64,000 nucleotides of DNA from CACIAM-69d sp001698445 (GTDB lineage Bacteria > Cyanobacteriota > Cyanobacteriia > CACIAM-69d). How positions within the stretch are numbered: position 1 is the stretch's first letter; the number at the start of each line of letters is the position of its first letter. The stretch spans positions 124,001-188,000 of the forward strand of contig NZ_JAZAQF010000028.1 of assembly GCF_043235035.1 (NCBI RefSeq), in the 5' to 3' direction. Made by a program: the position numbers and the translations under genes. Below are positions 57,001 to 64,000 of this stretch, in pieces. A model generated the notes under the pieces. The model was not told where the DNA came from and did not search any database. It was given only the letters and a program-made list of their open reading frames with translations.

Positions 57001-58986
57001 ACGCTGTTGTTGCCGTTGAATTGGTTGGGCGATCGCCTGGATCGATCGGAACCGATCCTGTTGCCAGATCCGACGGATCGCTCAAATTCCCTGAACGCTG
57101 CCATTGACCACTGGTTAGCTGAACAGGGCATGAGTTCGATCGGGGTGTTGCCCATTCACTACCGCAGTGAACTGGTGGCTTGCTTTGTTTTGGCCATGAA
57201 CCAGCCCGCCGCTTGGGAACCCAGCAGCATCAAATGGGCCCAGCAAGTCGGCACATTGATGGCCATGGCCCAATCCCGCGCCACCGCCGAAGCCGCCCTG
57301 CGCCAAGCCAAAGAAGCTGCCGACTTGGCCAACCGTGCCAAGAGCGAATTTTTAGCGAACCTCAGCCACGAAATTCGCACCCCCATGAACTCCATTTTGG
57401 GGTTTTGTGAACTGCTGCAACGGGAAGCCCGAGACCCCAAAACCCGATCTTGGCTTCAGGTCATGACCCAAAGCGGGGAAACCCTGTTGGCTTTAATTAA
57501 CGATTTGTTGGATCTCTCAAAAATTGAAGCGGGAAAACTGGTTTTGCACTGGGGCCCCATTCGACCGCGCTTGGTGTTGCGTGAAGTGGCAGAAATGTTT
57601 ACGGTAGCAGCCCAACAAAAAGGCATTCAGGTGCAGGTGGCCGTGGCCGATCGGATCCCTGAGCTGATCACCTTTGATTCCGTGCGCCTCCGACAAATTT
57701 TAGTCAACTTGGTGGGCAATGCCGTGAAGTTCACCGAGCGTGGCCATGTCACGATTTCCCTGCAAACCATTCCCAGCCATGCGGTTCCCCAGGCGGCCAA
57801 CAACCCCGATCGCGCAACCCCCCCGCACCAGTCCCCCATGCATCCCACATTCGTTAATCCCAACTTTACGGGACAACCCAACCCCGAAGCCCTTCCGGAA
57901 CCCACGCTAAATCTGCGGTTGACGGTCACAGATACGGGAATTGGCATTGCGCCCGACCAGCAGGCTCGAATTTTTGAGGCCTTTATTCAAAGCGAAGGGC
58001 AGTGTGAACGAGAATATGGCGGCACGGGGTTGGGACTGGCGATCGTCAAGCGGCTCACGGCCATGCTGGGGGGCACAATCCAAGTACGCAGCACCTTGGG
58101 GCAGGGCAGCCAGTTTTGTTTGTACTTTCCGGCGGTTCCGGTGGTTCCAACACCGATCGCGGGGCGATCGAACCCGCATCCCATTGCCCCAGACCAACCC
58201 CACCCCAACGGTCTGGAAACGCTAGCGGCCTGGAAAGGTTTGGAGAATTTTGAGGACTGGATGCCGCAATCATCATGGAAGTCGGAACCGAAATTCGCAC
58301 CGGAGCTGGAACCAAACCTAGCAATGGGATCAATGGGAGATCGGGCCCTAGCGTTCAAGGCGTTAGACTTTGGTCTGGCTCCAGAGCTAGCCCCAGAATC
58401 ACCCTCAAAATCACCCTCAAAATCACCCTCAGAATTACCCGTAAAACCGCCCACAGAGTGGCCGCCCAACAGTCCTAGCCCAACCCAACCCCCGATCTCA
58501 GCCATCGCCCCGATTAGCTCAGGAACAGGCCGCCCCTCCAGCCTGGACGTGGCTCTGAAAGCTGCCTTGCAACAGGCCGCAGAGCAACCCCCACCGCCTC
58601 TGGCCCCAACGGATTTAGCGGCACAGAGCCGGGCGATCGCCCCGATGCAACCCACCGACGCGGCCCCCAATCCCCTGATGGTGCGATCGTGGCTTTTGGT
58701 TTATGAAGGATCCCTGCGCCAAACCATGACCCTGCGCCAGATGCGTAGTTTCGTGGAGCAGTTGGCCCAGTGGTCAGCGGCCAGCGGAACGGAGCCTTGG
58801 GTTACCTGGGCCAGTCAGGGCCAAGAGGCACTCGATCGCCTGAACACTGCTCAAATTCTGAATGTTTTGGATGGTTTACGCACCTTTGCAGATCAGCAAA
58901 ATCCGCTAACCTCAGACCCTGCGGACAATTGCCCCACCAGCGCGATCGGGAACCCCATTGGCAACACCTACCCAAAACCCAACTAA
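54061..58986 (+). CDS. Large multi-domain PAS/GAF sensor histidine kinase
   Basis: A 1641-residue soluble sensor. A GAF-like domain lies at ~70-215, a 15 bp repeat encodes KPESS-like units (residues ~258-287), a PAS at ~330-440, a GAF at ~450-610 and PAS domains at ~645-755 and ~780-895. A further GAF-like stretch spans ~910-1090. HisKA follows with H1103 in NLSHEIRTPMN, then the ATPase with LVNLVGNAVKF and GTGLGLAIV. After the kinase comes a Pro/Ser-rich linker of about 150 residues and a C-terminal helical segment (RQTMTLRQMRSFVEQLAQW) of unknown type. Start ATG 54061; ATG 54154 is an alternative. Confidence 0.9.
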   Translation: MAIEHHYPSLLVQMQNRRFRLSQTEVRFVFAMALSETFLDRPDMGHSVERSREQRATETGNLAQRVMERLARGDRWPRIAQAALHDLRLQLGVDAVLIAQRIQNQGLQVVYESSRPDEDSRLGGEFPLQFPLLPITALEPVIGVAGPLQGRSPLLWQHLKALQIQCFVAIPIAPQQRHWGWLMAVQSAPVPPLSIAAQRELQAVALSLAVGLRLEGLEQAAETQAVVEVPEPGLSESARSNGSGGAIEPNCIQSGSAKPESSKPESSKPEFSKPEFSKPGSSKLGFDRPWHRSHLPTLAATDRALIYRNPDRDRVSQSIAQALRLAESRWMAVFRLNPSPGLILNGAGLILEANEAFTRLAGYLPAEVQGLSVQSLQGFLRDRDYQQIRSTIQTGRYYQSPELAIHDLNGQRKLVQLSAAPIELDGQACLFLAFQDISDLQRREAMLRALVEATTSIGKAFFENCVRLLAESLGVRYAFLTSVMDYRCNQAEVLAWWNQTEWGTSFAYYWTHHPCAIVFGGQTYTCGQNLQSQFPQGTNLRNLGAESYAGVPLQDSQGTTIGALIVMDTQPLPEDPNHITILRIFAARAAAELERQRANRAIDRLNTELAARAAEQSTDLAHSQHMLQKMADANPNMVYLYDLTQHRTLYINHAVQDILGYTPREIQAMTSAMVVRLVHPDDFERLAHHYGTVLGCADGEICEREYRMQRSDGEWRWLFERLTIFSRDRQGNPTQLLGNIADITPLKAVEGALRQLNEQLEQRVQERTAQLAESQRFVQQLADSTPNLLYLYNLLDQELVYVNQAVETLLGYSVPEIQRMAQGSFVDVLHPDDWLALLQYGRTCARTEVGQVLEREYRMRHANGEWRTLSSRETVFSLDEQGRPQLLLGTANDITDLKRLLEVLQRRSHRDRVLASLSQQFLNEEIGVALATTLSTVVSALHLSHAWFCSRPAAGQPWSLDGYWLRPTDQVACPLTPDPSTLLLPLNWLGDRLDRSEPILLPDPTDRSNSLNAAIDHWLAEQGMSSIGVLPIHYRSELVACFVLAMNQPAAWEPSSIKWAQQVGTLMAMAQSRATAEAALRQAKEAADLANRAKSEFLANLSHEIRTPMNSILGFCELLQREARDPKTRSWLQVMTQSGETLLALINDLLDLSKIEAGKLVLHWGPIRPRLVLREVAEMFTVAAQQKGIQVQVAVADRIPELITFDSVRLRQILVNLVGNAVKFTERGHVTISLQTIPSHAVPQAANNPDRATPPHQSPMHPTFVNPNFTGQPNPEALPEPTLNLRLTVTDTGIGIAPDQQARIFEAFIQSEGQCEREYGGTGLGLAIVKRLTAMLGGTIQVRSTLGQGSQFCLYFPAVPVVPTPIAGRSNPHPIAPDQPHPNGLETLAAWKGLENFEDWMPQSSWKSEPKFAPELEPNLAMGSMGDRALAFKALDFGLAPELAPESPSKSPSKSPSELPVKPPTEWPPNSPSPTQPPISAIAPISSGTGRPSSLDVALKAALQQAAEQPPPPLAPTDLAAQSRAIAPMQPTDAAPNPLMVRSWLLVYEGSLRQTMTLRQMRSFVEQLAQWSAASGTEPWVTWASQGQEALDRLNTAQILNVLDGLRTFADQQNPLTSDPADNCPTSAIGNPIGNTYPKPN
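54832..54921 (+). repeat. Coding 15 bp tandem repeat in kinase gene
   Basis: Six units of the form AAACCTGAATCCAGC (the last degenerate) encode KPESS/KPEFS pentapeptides. This is a likely slip-prone linker between the first sensory domain and the first PAS domain. Confidence 0.8.
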
Positions 58987-59019
58987 CACGATCACAATCT
59001 TGACACGATCACAATCTTG
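58986..59019. repeat. 17 bp direct repeat (two copies)
   Basis: ACACGATCACAATCTTG occurs at 58986-59002 and again at 59003-59019, immediately past the stop codon of the large kinase gene and 120 bp before the Uma2 gene. Confidence 0.75.
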
Positions 59020-59137
59020 ATTAGAGACCTGATTGAAAGCTGACTTGCGAAGAGAATTTATATAACAGCAGCGATCACATTGATCGCATTTTTGGCCAGC
59101 AAAGTGAGAGCAGATCAGAGATCCTAGGAGGCGATCG

Positions 59138-59893
59138 ATGACCCTAGCACTGGATAGACCAACCACACCACCACTGGCATCTAGCTGGCAGCGCCATGAT
59201 GCCACCTGGGCAGATTATCTAGCGGTTCGCGATTCCAATTCAAATTGGCAAAAAATTGCATTTCATCACGACTGGCTGTGGGTCAATATGGGATTTGAAG
59301 GGCCGAATCATGCGGCATTTAGCGATTTGATCACGATGATTTTTGGATTTTGGGCATTTCTCCATCCAGAAACCACCCTGCAATCCTATGGTCGCTGCTT
59401 GCTGGAAGCACCGGAGACCCACGCCTGTTCACCCGATTTGGTGCTCTATCGAGGGGATAATATTCCCCAATGGCAACCGGGCCAGCCGCGTCGAATTAAT
59501 TTACAACGCGATCGCCAGCCAGACTTAGTGGGCGAAATTGCTGACACCACCCTCAGCCTAGATCTGGATGAACAAAAACAGCTCTATGCGAGTTTAGGGA
59601 TTCCTGAATATTGGGTGGTTGATGTTAAGGGATTGCGAATTTTCGCCTTTGGTTTGGATGAATCGGGTCACTATCTATTACTAGAGAAATCGCAGGTGTT
59701 AGCCGGTTTGCCGATCGCCCTCCTAGAACAAACCCTGGAGCGACTGGCCACGGAAACCAACACGGCCGCGGCGGCTTGGTTCATGCAACAACTGCAAACG
59801 CCCCCTAGCAACCCAGATACCACCCAGACGACAACCGAGAATACTGAACCGCCATCCTCCGATCAAAATCCGCCCGATCAAAGCCCAATTTAA
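59138..59893 (+). CDS. Uma2 family protein (DUF820, restriction-endonuclease-like fold)
   Basis: A 251-residue protein of the large cyanobacterial Uma2/DUF820 family with a PD-(D/E)XK fold. The likely core is D in CSPDLVLYRG, E in LVGEIADTTLS and K in DEQKQLYASLGIPEYWVVD. A TAGGAGG ribosome-binding site lies eight bases before the ATG. The C-terminal 45 residues are a Thr/Pro/Gln-rich tail. Family members are common in multiple copies in cyanobacteria; their biological role is not settled and DNA cleavage is inferred from the fold. It is monocistronic. Confidence 0.9.
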   Translation: MTLALDRPTTPPLASSWQRHDATWADYLAVRDSNSNWQKIAFHHDWLWVNMGFEGPNHAAFSDLITMIFGFWAFLHPETTLQSYGRCLLEAPETHACSPDLVLYRGDNIPQWQPGQPRRINLQRDRQPDLVGEIADTTLSLDLDEQKQLYASLGIPEYWVVDVKGLRIFAFGLDESGHYLLLEKSQVLAGLPIALLEQTLERLATETNTAAAAWFMQQLQTPPSNPDTTQTTTENTEPPSSDQNPPDQSPI

Positions 59894-60118
59894 TCGGTAA
59901 CTGCGATTCCATGGAATTTTGATTGTGCCTGTTTGGCGTTGCAACTATTTGATCGATTGGGAAAGCCTGTAAACCCTAAAAAATGATTTTTCGAGCCGTT
60001 GGCGGTGATTGAAGCCACAATTCAAAAAATTCAGGAGGGCACGATCGATCAGTTTCAGTGTGATCCAAAAACAGCTCGTCTGGTTTCAGTTCATACATCA
60101 TCCTAGAGAGTCCAGATC

Positions 60119-60619
60119 ATGAATCCTGAAAAGCCACCTGCCTTGATCAAAGCATCTGAAATTGATGCGATGGATGCAGTCAAATTTCAACATCCACTGA
60201 ATCCCAATTCGGAAATTGATTTACGGTTTTTGGGTCGTGTAGCCGGCCTCAAACAGATTGGCATCACGATCGCCCGAGTGCCGCCTGGCAAAGAATCGTT
60301 TATTTACCATGCCCACCAAACCGAAGAAGAGTGGGTTTATATTTTGTCAGGTCGGGGCATTGCGGAAATTGGTGAGGCGGAATATGAAGTGGGGCCCGGA
60401 GACTTCATGGGATTTGGCATTCCGCAACAGCCGCACCACTTGCGCAATCCCTTTGATGAAGAGTTGGTTTATCTGATGGGTGGTGAAAACAAGCCCTTGG
60501 ATATGGCTATTTTTCCAAGGGTGGGCAAGCGGGTCATTGGCGATCCAACCTCAGCTTATCTTGTGGATGAATCAGCCTTGGAATTGTTTTGGAGTAGCGA
60601 TCACTCCGAGGATGATTAA
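60119..60619 (+). CDS. Cupin domain protein
   Basis: A 166-residue small barrel protein. The central cupin motifs are YHAHQTEEEWVYILSG (first metal-ligand region, two histidines and glutamates) and GDFMGFGIPQQPHHLRNP (second, with the final histidine). The first and last ~30 residues flank this. Such single-domain cupins act as sugar isomerases, dioxygenases or sensors; the substrate cannot be predicted. A short 34-codon frame (60005-60106) upstream is not called as a gene. Confidence 0.88.
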   Translation: MNPEKPPALIKASEIDAMDAVKFQHPLNPNSEIDLRFLGRVAGLKQIGITIARVPPGKESFIYHAHQTEEEWVYILSGRGIAEIGEAEYEVGPGDFMGFGIPQQPHHLRNPFDEELVYLMGGENKPLDMAIFPRVGKRVIGDPTSAYLVDESALELFWSSDHSEDD

Positions 60620-60675
60620 GGGGCATTTTCAAATTGCTGAAAACCCTGATCTGTTACTGCAAAACTGTTGGCAGA

Positions 60676-60695
60676 CAAAGGGCTTAAGCCCCTTG
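60676..60695. repeat. Copy of dispersed GCTTAAGC hairpin repeat
   Basis: CAAAGGGCTTAAGCCCCTTG, identical to the 20-mer at 42165. The surrounding ~120 bp (about 60620-60747) aligns with the interior of the MITE at 53301-53446, including GTTGGCAGA, CGACGA and GAAAAT segments, and looks like a decayed copy lacking clear ends. Confidence 0.65.
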
Positions 60696-60747
60696 CTACG
60701 ACGATGGCAGCCAAGAAAATTAGCCGTTTCAGTCTTCTCGGCAATGA

Positions 60748-60781
60748 GGCTGATTAACCCTGGCAAATCGGTTAATCAGCC
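60748..60781. terminator. 12 bp perfect hairpin between convergent genes
   Basis: GGCTGATTAACC (60748-60759) and GGTTAATCAGCC (60770-60781) are perfect inverted copies with a 10-base loop, between the convergent cupin and gcvP genes. There is no T-run, so termination is a guess; the position fits. Confidence 0.4.
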
Positions 60782-60868
60782 CCAAACCGATTAGTAATTG
60801 TGGGCGATCGCATCTGTCCAAGGTTGATCGGGCTTGATGATGCGATCACCCGCTAATTTCAGGTGGTT

Positions 60869-63796
60869 TTAGCTGGGTTCGGCGTAGGCCTCCATGGGCA
60901 AACAAGAGCAAACCAGGTTGCGATCGCCCCAGGCGTTGTCGATCCGGGAGACCGGCGGCCAGTATTTCACTTCGCGCGTCCAGGGGGCGGGGTAGGCTCC
61001 CTGCTCGCGGCTGTAGGGGCGATCCCAGTCGGCCTTCAGCAGCACCTCGGCGGTGTGGGGTGCGTGCTTCAGGGCGTTGTTGTCCCGGGGCATGGAGCCA
61101 GATTCGATCGCCCGGATTTCTTCCCGAATGGCGATCAGGGCATCACAGAAGCGATCGATTTCGGCTTTCGATTCGCTTTCGGTGGGTTCGACCATGATTG
61201 TGCCCAACACGGGCCAGGAAACGGTGGGCGCGTGGAAGCCGTAGTCCATCAGCCGTTTGGCGATGTCATCCACTTCGATCGCCGCCGACTGTTTCACGCT
61301 TCGCAAGTCGAGGATGCACTCGTGGGCCACGAAGCCGGCCTCACCGCGATAGAGCACGGGGAAGTGGCGATCGAGCCGGTGGGCGATGTAGTTGGCGTTC
61401 AGGATCGCCAGTTCCGTGGCCCGTTTTAGGCCGTCTGCGCCCATCATCCGAATGTACATCCAGGAAATGGGCAGAATGCTGGCGCTGCCGAAGGGGGCCG
61501 CGGACACCAAGCCGATCGAACCGTCGCCCGTGGGGGCCTGGGCGATCGCCTGCCAATCGGTGGGGGGCAGGAAGGGAGCCAGGTGCGCCGCCACCCCGAT
61601 CGGCCCCATGCCGGGGCCGCCGCCACCGTGGGGAATACAAAAGGTTTTGTGCAAATTCAGGTGGCACACATCGGCCCCGAAATCGCCGGGACGACAGAGG
61701 CCCACCTGGGCGTTCAGGTTCGCGCCGTCCATGTAGACCTGTCCGCCCCGATCGTGGACGATCGCGCAGATTTCCCGAATCGCCGTCTCAAATACGCCGT
61801 GGGTGGAGGGATAGGTGATCATCAACGCGCCCAGGTGATCGGCGTGTTGGTCGGCCTTGGCTCGCAGGTCGTCGAGGTCGATGTTGCCGTTGGCATCGCA
61901 GGCCACCGGAACCACTTGCAGCCCCACCATCACGGCGCTGGCGGGGTTTGTGCCGTGGGCGGACTGGGGAATCAGGCAAACGGTGCGATCGCCCTGGCCC
62001 CGGGCCGCGTGGTAGTGGCGAATGGTCAGCAATCCGGCATATTCCCCTTGGGAACCGGCGTTCGGTTGCAGGGACACGGCCGCAAAGCCGGTGATTTCCG
62101 CCAAATCCTGCTCCAGTTCCTCAAACAGAATTTGGTAGCCGGCCGCCTGCGATCGGGGCGCGTGGGGGTGCAGATTGCCAAATTCCGGCCAGGTGACGGG
62201 AATCATTTCCGCCGTGGCGTTCAGCTTCATGGTGCAAGACCCGAGCGGAATCATCGACTGATTCAGGGCCAGGTCTTTGGCTTCCAGGCGGTGCAAGTAC
62301 CGCAGCAGTTCCGTTTCGCTGTGGTAGCGGTTAAAAACCGGGTGGGTTAAGTAGTCGCTGGTGCGCGATCGCGTCAGGGCGGGCGGTTCCACGGGGGCGA
62401 TCGCCTGGCCGCCAAAGATCTTGATCAGTTGCTCCAAATCCTGCTCGGTGGTCGTTTCGTCCAGACTGAGGGCGATCGCTCCGTCGGGCAGGTAGCGCAA
62501 ATTTACCTGGCGCACTTCGGCGGAGATTTGCACCTCGGCGGCCGATCGATGGGGCGATCGCGCCGTGGGTTTCAGGGCGATCGTGTCGAACAGTTGGGCG
62601 GTTTCCGCCAGGTCGTAACCCAAGGACTGCAAGGCCTGGGCCAGGCTGACGGTTTGGTGGCGCACCCGCTGGGCGATCGCTCGCAAGCCCGCCGGCCCGT
62701 GGTAGGTGGCATACATGGCCGCCATCACCGCCAACAGTACCTGGGCCGTGCAAATGTTGCTTGTAGCCTTGTCGCGGCGGATATGTTGCTCGCGGGTTTG
62801 CAGCGACAGGCGCAGGGCCGGCTTGCCCTGGGCATCCTTGGAAACCCCGACGATCCGGCCGGGCATTTGCCGCTTGAACCGATCGCGCGTCGCAAAAAAG
62901 GCCGCATGGGGGCCGCCATAGCCGAGGGGCACGCCGAACCGCTGGGAACTGCCGATCGCAATGTCTGCGCCCCAATCTCCCGGCGGTTCCAGCAACGTCA
63001 GGGCCAACAGATCCGTGGCCGCCGTCACCAACGCATCGGCGGCGTGGGCTTGCTCCACCAATTGCCGGTAGTCCTCGATCGCCCCCAAGGTAGTCGGGTA
63101 TTGGACGATCGCCCCGAAAATGCCGCGCGCCGTCCAGTCCTCCGCCGTCAGCGATCGCCAGTCCGTCACAATCACCTGAATCCCCAGCGGTTGGGCCCGG
63201 GTTTGCAACAGGGCGATCGTTTGGGGATGGCAACCGCGATCGGCCACAAAAGCCCGCGCCGTTTTCGATTTGGTCGCGCCATAGCTGAGGGCCATGGCTT
63301 CCGCCGCCGCCGTCGCCTCATCCAGCAAGGACGCATTGGCAACTTCCAGCCCGGTCAGATCACAAACCAGGGTTTGGAAATTCAGCAGCGCCTCCAGCCG
63401 ACCCTGGGCAATTTCTGCCTGGTAGGGTGTGTAGGCCGTGTACCAGCCGGGATTTTCCAACACATTCCGCTGAATCACGCCGGGCACAAGGCAACCGTAG
63501 TAGCCCGTGCCAATGAACGATCGCCAAATTTGGTTTTGGCTGGCAATCTCCCGTAACCGAGCCAGGGCCGCCGTTTCTGTCATCGCCGGGGGCAACTGGA
63601 GCGATCGATTCAGTCGAATATCTGCCGGGATTGTTTTATCGATTAATTGCGCGATCGACTCCAGCCCCATGGCCTCCAGCATGGCGGCCGTTTCGATCGG
63701 GTCGGGCCCAATATGCCGCACTGCAAACTGATGGGGATCTGCGCTCGGGAATGTTGCCCCAGGGGCGATCGATTGCGAAACAAATCCGCTAGCCAC
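60869..63796 (-). CDS. gcvP: Glycine decarboxylase (P protein of the glycine cleavage system)
   Basis: A 975-residue homodimeric PLP enzyme that decarboxylates glycine, moving the aminomethyl group to GcvH; essential for photorespiratory and one-carbon metabolism in cyanobacteria. N-terminal HQFAVRHIGPD and FIGTGYYGCLVPGVIQRNVLENPGWYTAYTPYQAE are diagnostic. The PLP lysine K717 lies in LHKTFCIPHGGGGPG. Start is GTG at 63796 with TAGGAGG about ten bases upstream, which decides it. It is complete and single-copy here; gcvT and gcvH are not in the window. No glycine riboswitch was recognised in the 115 bp leader. Confidence 0.97.
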   Translation of the reverse strand: MASGFVSQSIAPGATFPSADPHQFAVRHIGPDPIETAAMLEAMGLESIAQLIDKTIPADIRLNRSLQLPPAMTETAALARLREIASQNQIWRSFIGTGYYGCLVPGVIQRNVLENPGWYTAYTPYQAEIAQGRLEALLNFQTLVCDLTGLEVANASLLDEATAAAEAMALSYGATKSKTARAFVADRGCHPQTIALLQTRAQPLGIQVIVTDWRSLTAEDWTARGIFGAIVQYPTTLGAIEDYRQLVEQAHAADALVTAATDLLALTLLEPPGDWGADIAIGSSQRFGVPLGYGGPHAAFFATRDRFKRQMPGRIVGVSKDAQGKPALRLSLQTREQHIRRDKATSNICTAQVLLAVMAAMYATYHGPAGLRAIAQRVRHQTVSLAQALQSLGYDLAETAQLFDTIALKPTARSPHRSAAEVQISAEVRQVNLRYLPDGAIALSLDETTTEQDLEQLIKIFGGQAIAPVEPPALTRSRTSDYLTHPVFNRYHSETELLRYLHRLEAKDLALNQSMIPLGSCTMKLNATAEMIPVTWPEFGNLHPHAPRSQAAGYQILFEELEQDLAEITGFAAVSLQPNAGSQGEYAGLLTIRHYHAARGQGDRTVCLIPQSAHGTNPASAVMVGLQVVPVACDANGNIDLDDLRAKADQHADHLGALMITYPSTHGVFETAIREICAIVHDRGGQVYMDGANLNAQVGLCRPGDFGADVCHLNLHKTFCIPHGGGGPGMGPIGVAAHLAPFLPPTDWQAIAQAPTGDGSIGLVSAAPFGSASILPISWMYIRMMGADGLKRATELAILNANYIAHRLDRHFPVLYRGEAGFVAHECILDLRSVKQSAAIEVDDIAKRLMDYGFHAPTVSWPVLGTIMVEPTESESKAEIDRFCDALIAIREEIRAIESGSMPRDNNALKHAPHTAEVLLKADWDRPYSREQGAYPAPWTREVKYWPPVSRIDNAWGDRNLVCSCLPMEAYAEPS

Positions 63797-63912
63797 GTTT
63801 TTAACCTCCTACTGCAAGAGCCAGGCACAAACCCAACCACCCAACATGCCAAACCACCCATCAAACACTGGATGGCCACCAGCAGCAATATTCGCCGGCC
63901 GTTTCTATTCTG

Positions 63913-64000
63913 ATGCCTTTTGCTCAAAGCTCCAGGGCCGCCGGATTCCATCCTGAAGGGGCGAGCAATATCCTGGAAATGGCGGGCGAAACGATTGCTC
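63913..64000 (+). CDS. Possible start of an unidentified gene at the right edge
   Basis: An open frame from ATG 63913 runs off the window (29 codons, beginning MPFAQSSRAAGFHPEG). No ribosome-binding site is clear and the peptide is too short to place in a family. It is divergent from gcvP and could be a real gene or chance. Confidence 0.3.
   Translation, partial: MPFAQSSRAAGFHPEGASNILEMAGETIA

Noticed and set aside
63797..63912. Glycine riboswitch upstream of gcvP
   Set aside because: The 115 bp leader shows no aptamer-like paired stems and is too short for a usual two-aptamer glycine riboswitch; only a ribosome-binding site is clear.

Overview
The window comes from a cyanobacterium, probably a non-marine filamentous or colonial type with a moderately GC-rich genome. 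The palindrome GCGATCGC (HIP1) and its GATCG core recur every few hundred bases. Several genes belong to families that are essentially cyanobacterial: NdhM, the DUF3038/DUF4335 pair, DUF4278, DUF4330, an SmtA metallothionein and a PEP-CTERM protein. I cannot name the species.

Left part (1-12 kb): the start of a glycogen phosphorylase gene, a von Willebrand A protein, a PEP-CTERM secreted protein, adenine phosphoribosyltransferase, the DUF3038/DUF4335 pair, an RTX-plus-CAP protein and an aldose epimerase. These are followed by the most unusual locus here: a PD-(D/E)XK nuclease-like domain fused to a ParA ATPase, translationally coupled to a degenerate ParB-like protein, and then a tRNA-Thr gene.

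Middle (12-36 kb): murG overlaps two large membrane proteins, at least one GT-C-like. Then come an NTF2-like secreted protein, a two-partner-secretion exoprotein, smpB, DUF4278, a KirBac potassium channel with a strong terminator upstream, a GT39-type glycosyltransferase, phosphoglucomutase, a DUF4330 protein, a solitary TnpB element, menD, ndhM, a histidine phosphatase and a RemA-like regulator. Most are housekeeping or envelope functions transcribed singly.

Right part (36.7-64 kb): a minus-strand chemosensory cluster reads histidine kinase, CheR-TPR, double CheW, receptor, CheA-REC. A divergent receiver protein sits beyond a 1.5 kb non-coding region. It resembles Wsp/alternative-function systems but has no CheB in view. 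Then follow a homocysteine-biosynthesis protein, a gamma-glutamylcyclotransferase-like protein, NAD synthetase, a 55-residue metallothionein (with an SmtB-type operator candidate), a 1641-residue multi-PAS/GAF histidine kinase, a Uma2 nuclease-family protein, a cupin and glycine decarboxylase GcvP.

Intergenic regions are rich in short tandem repeats, perfect palindromes and MITE-like elements. One 146 bp element has perfect 15 bp terminal inverted repeats, and another lies inside the chemosensory operon. No CRISPR array, rRNA or prophage was seen.
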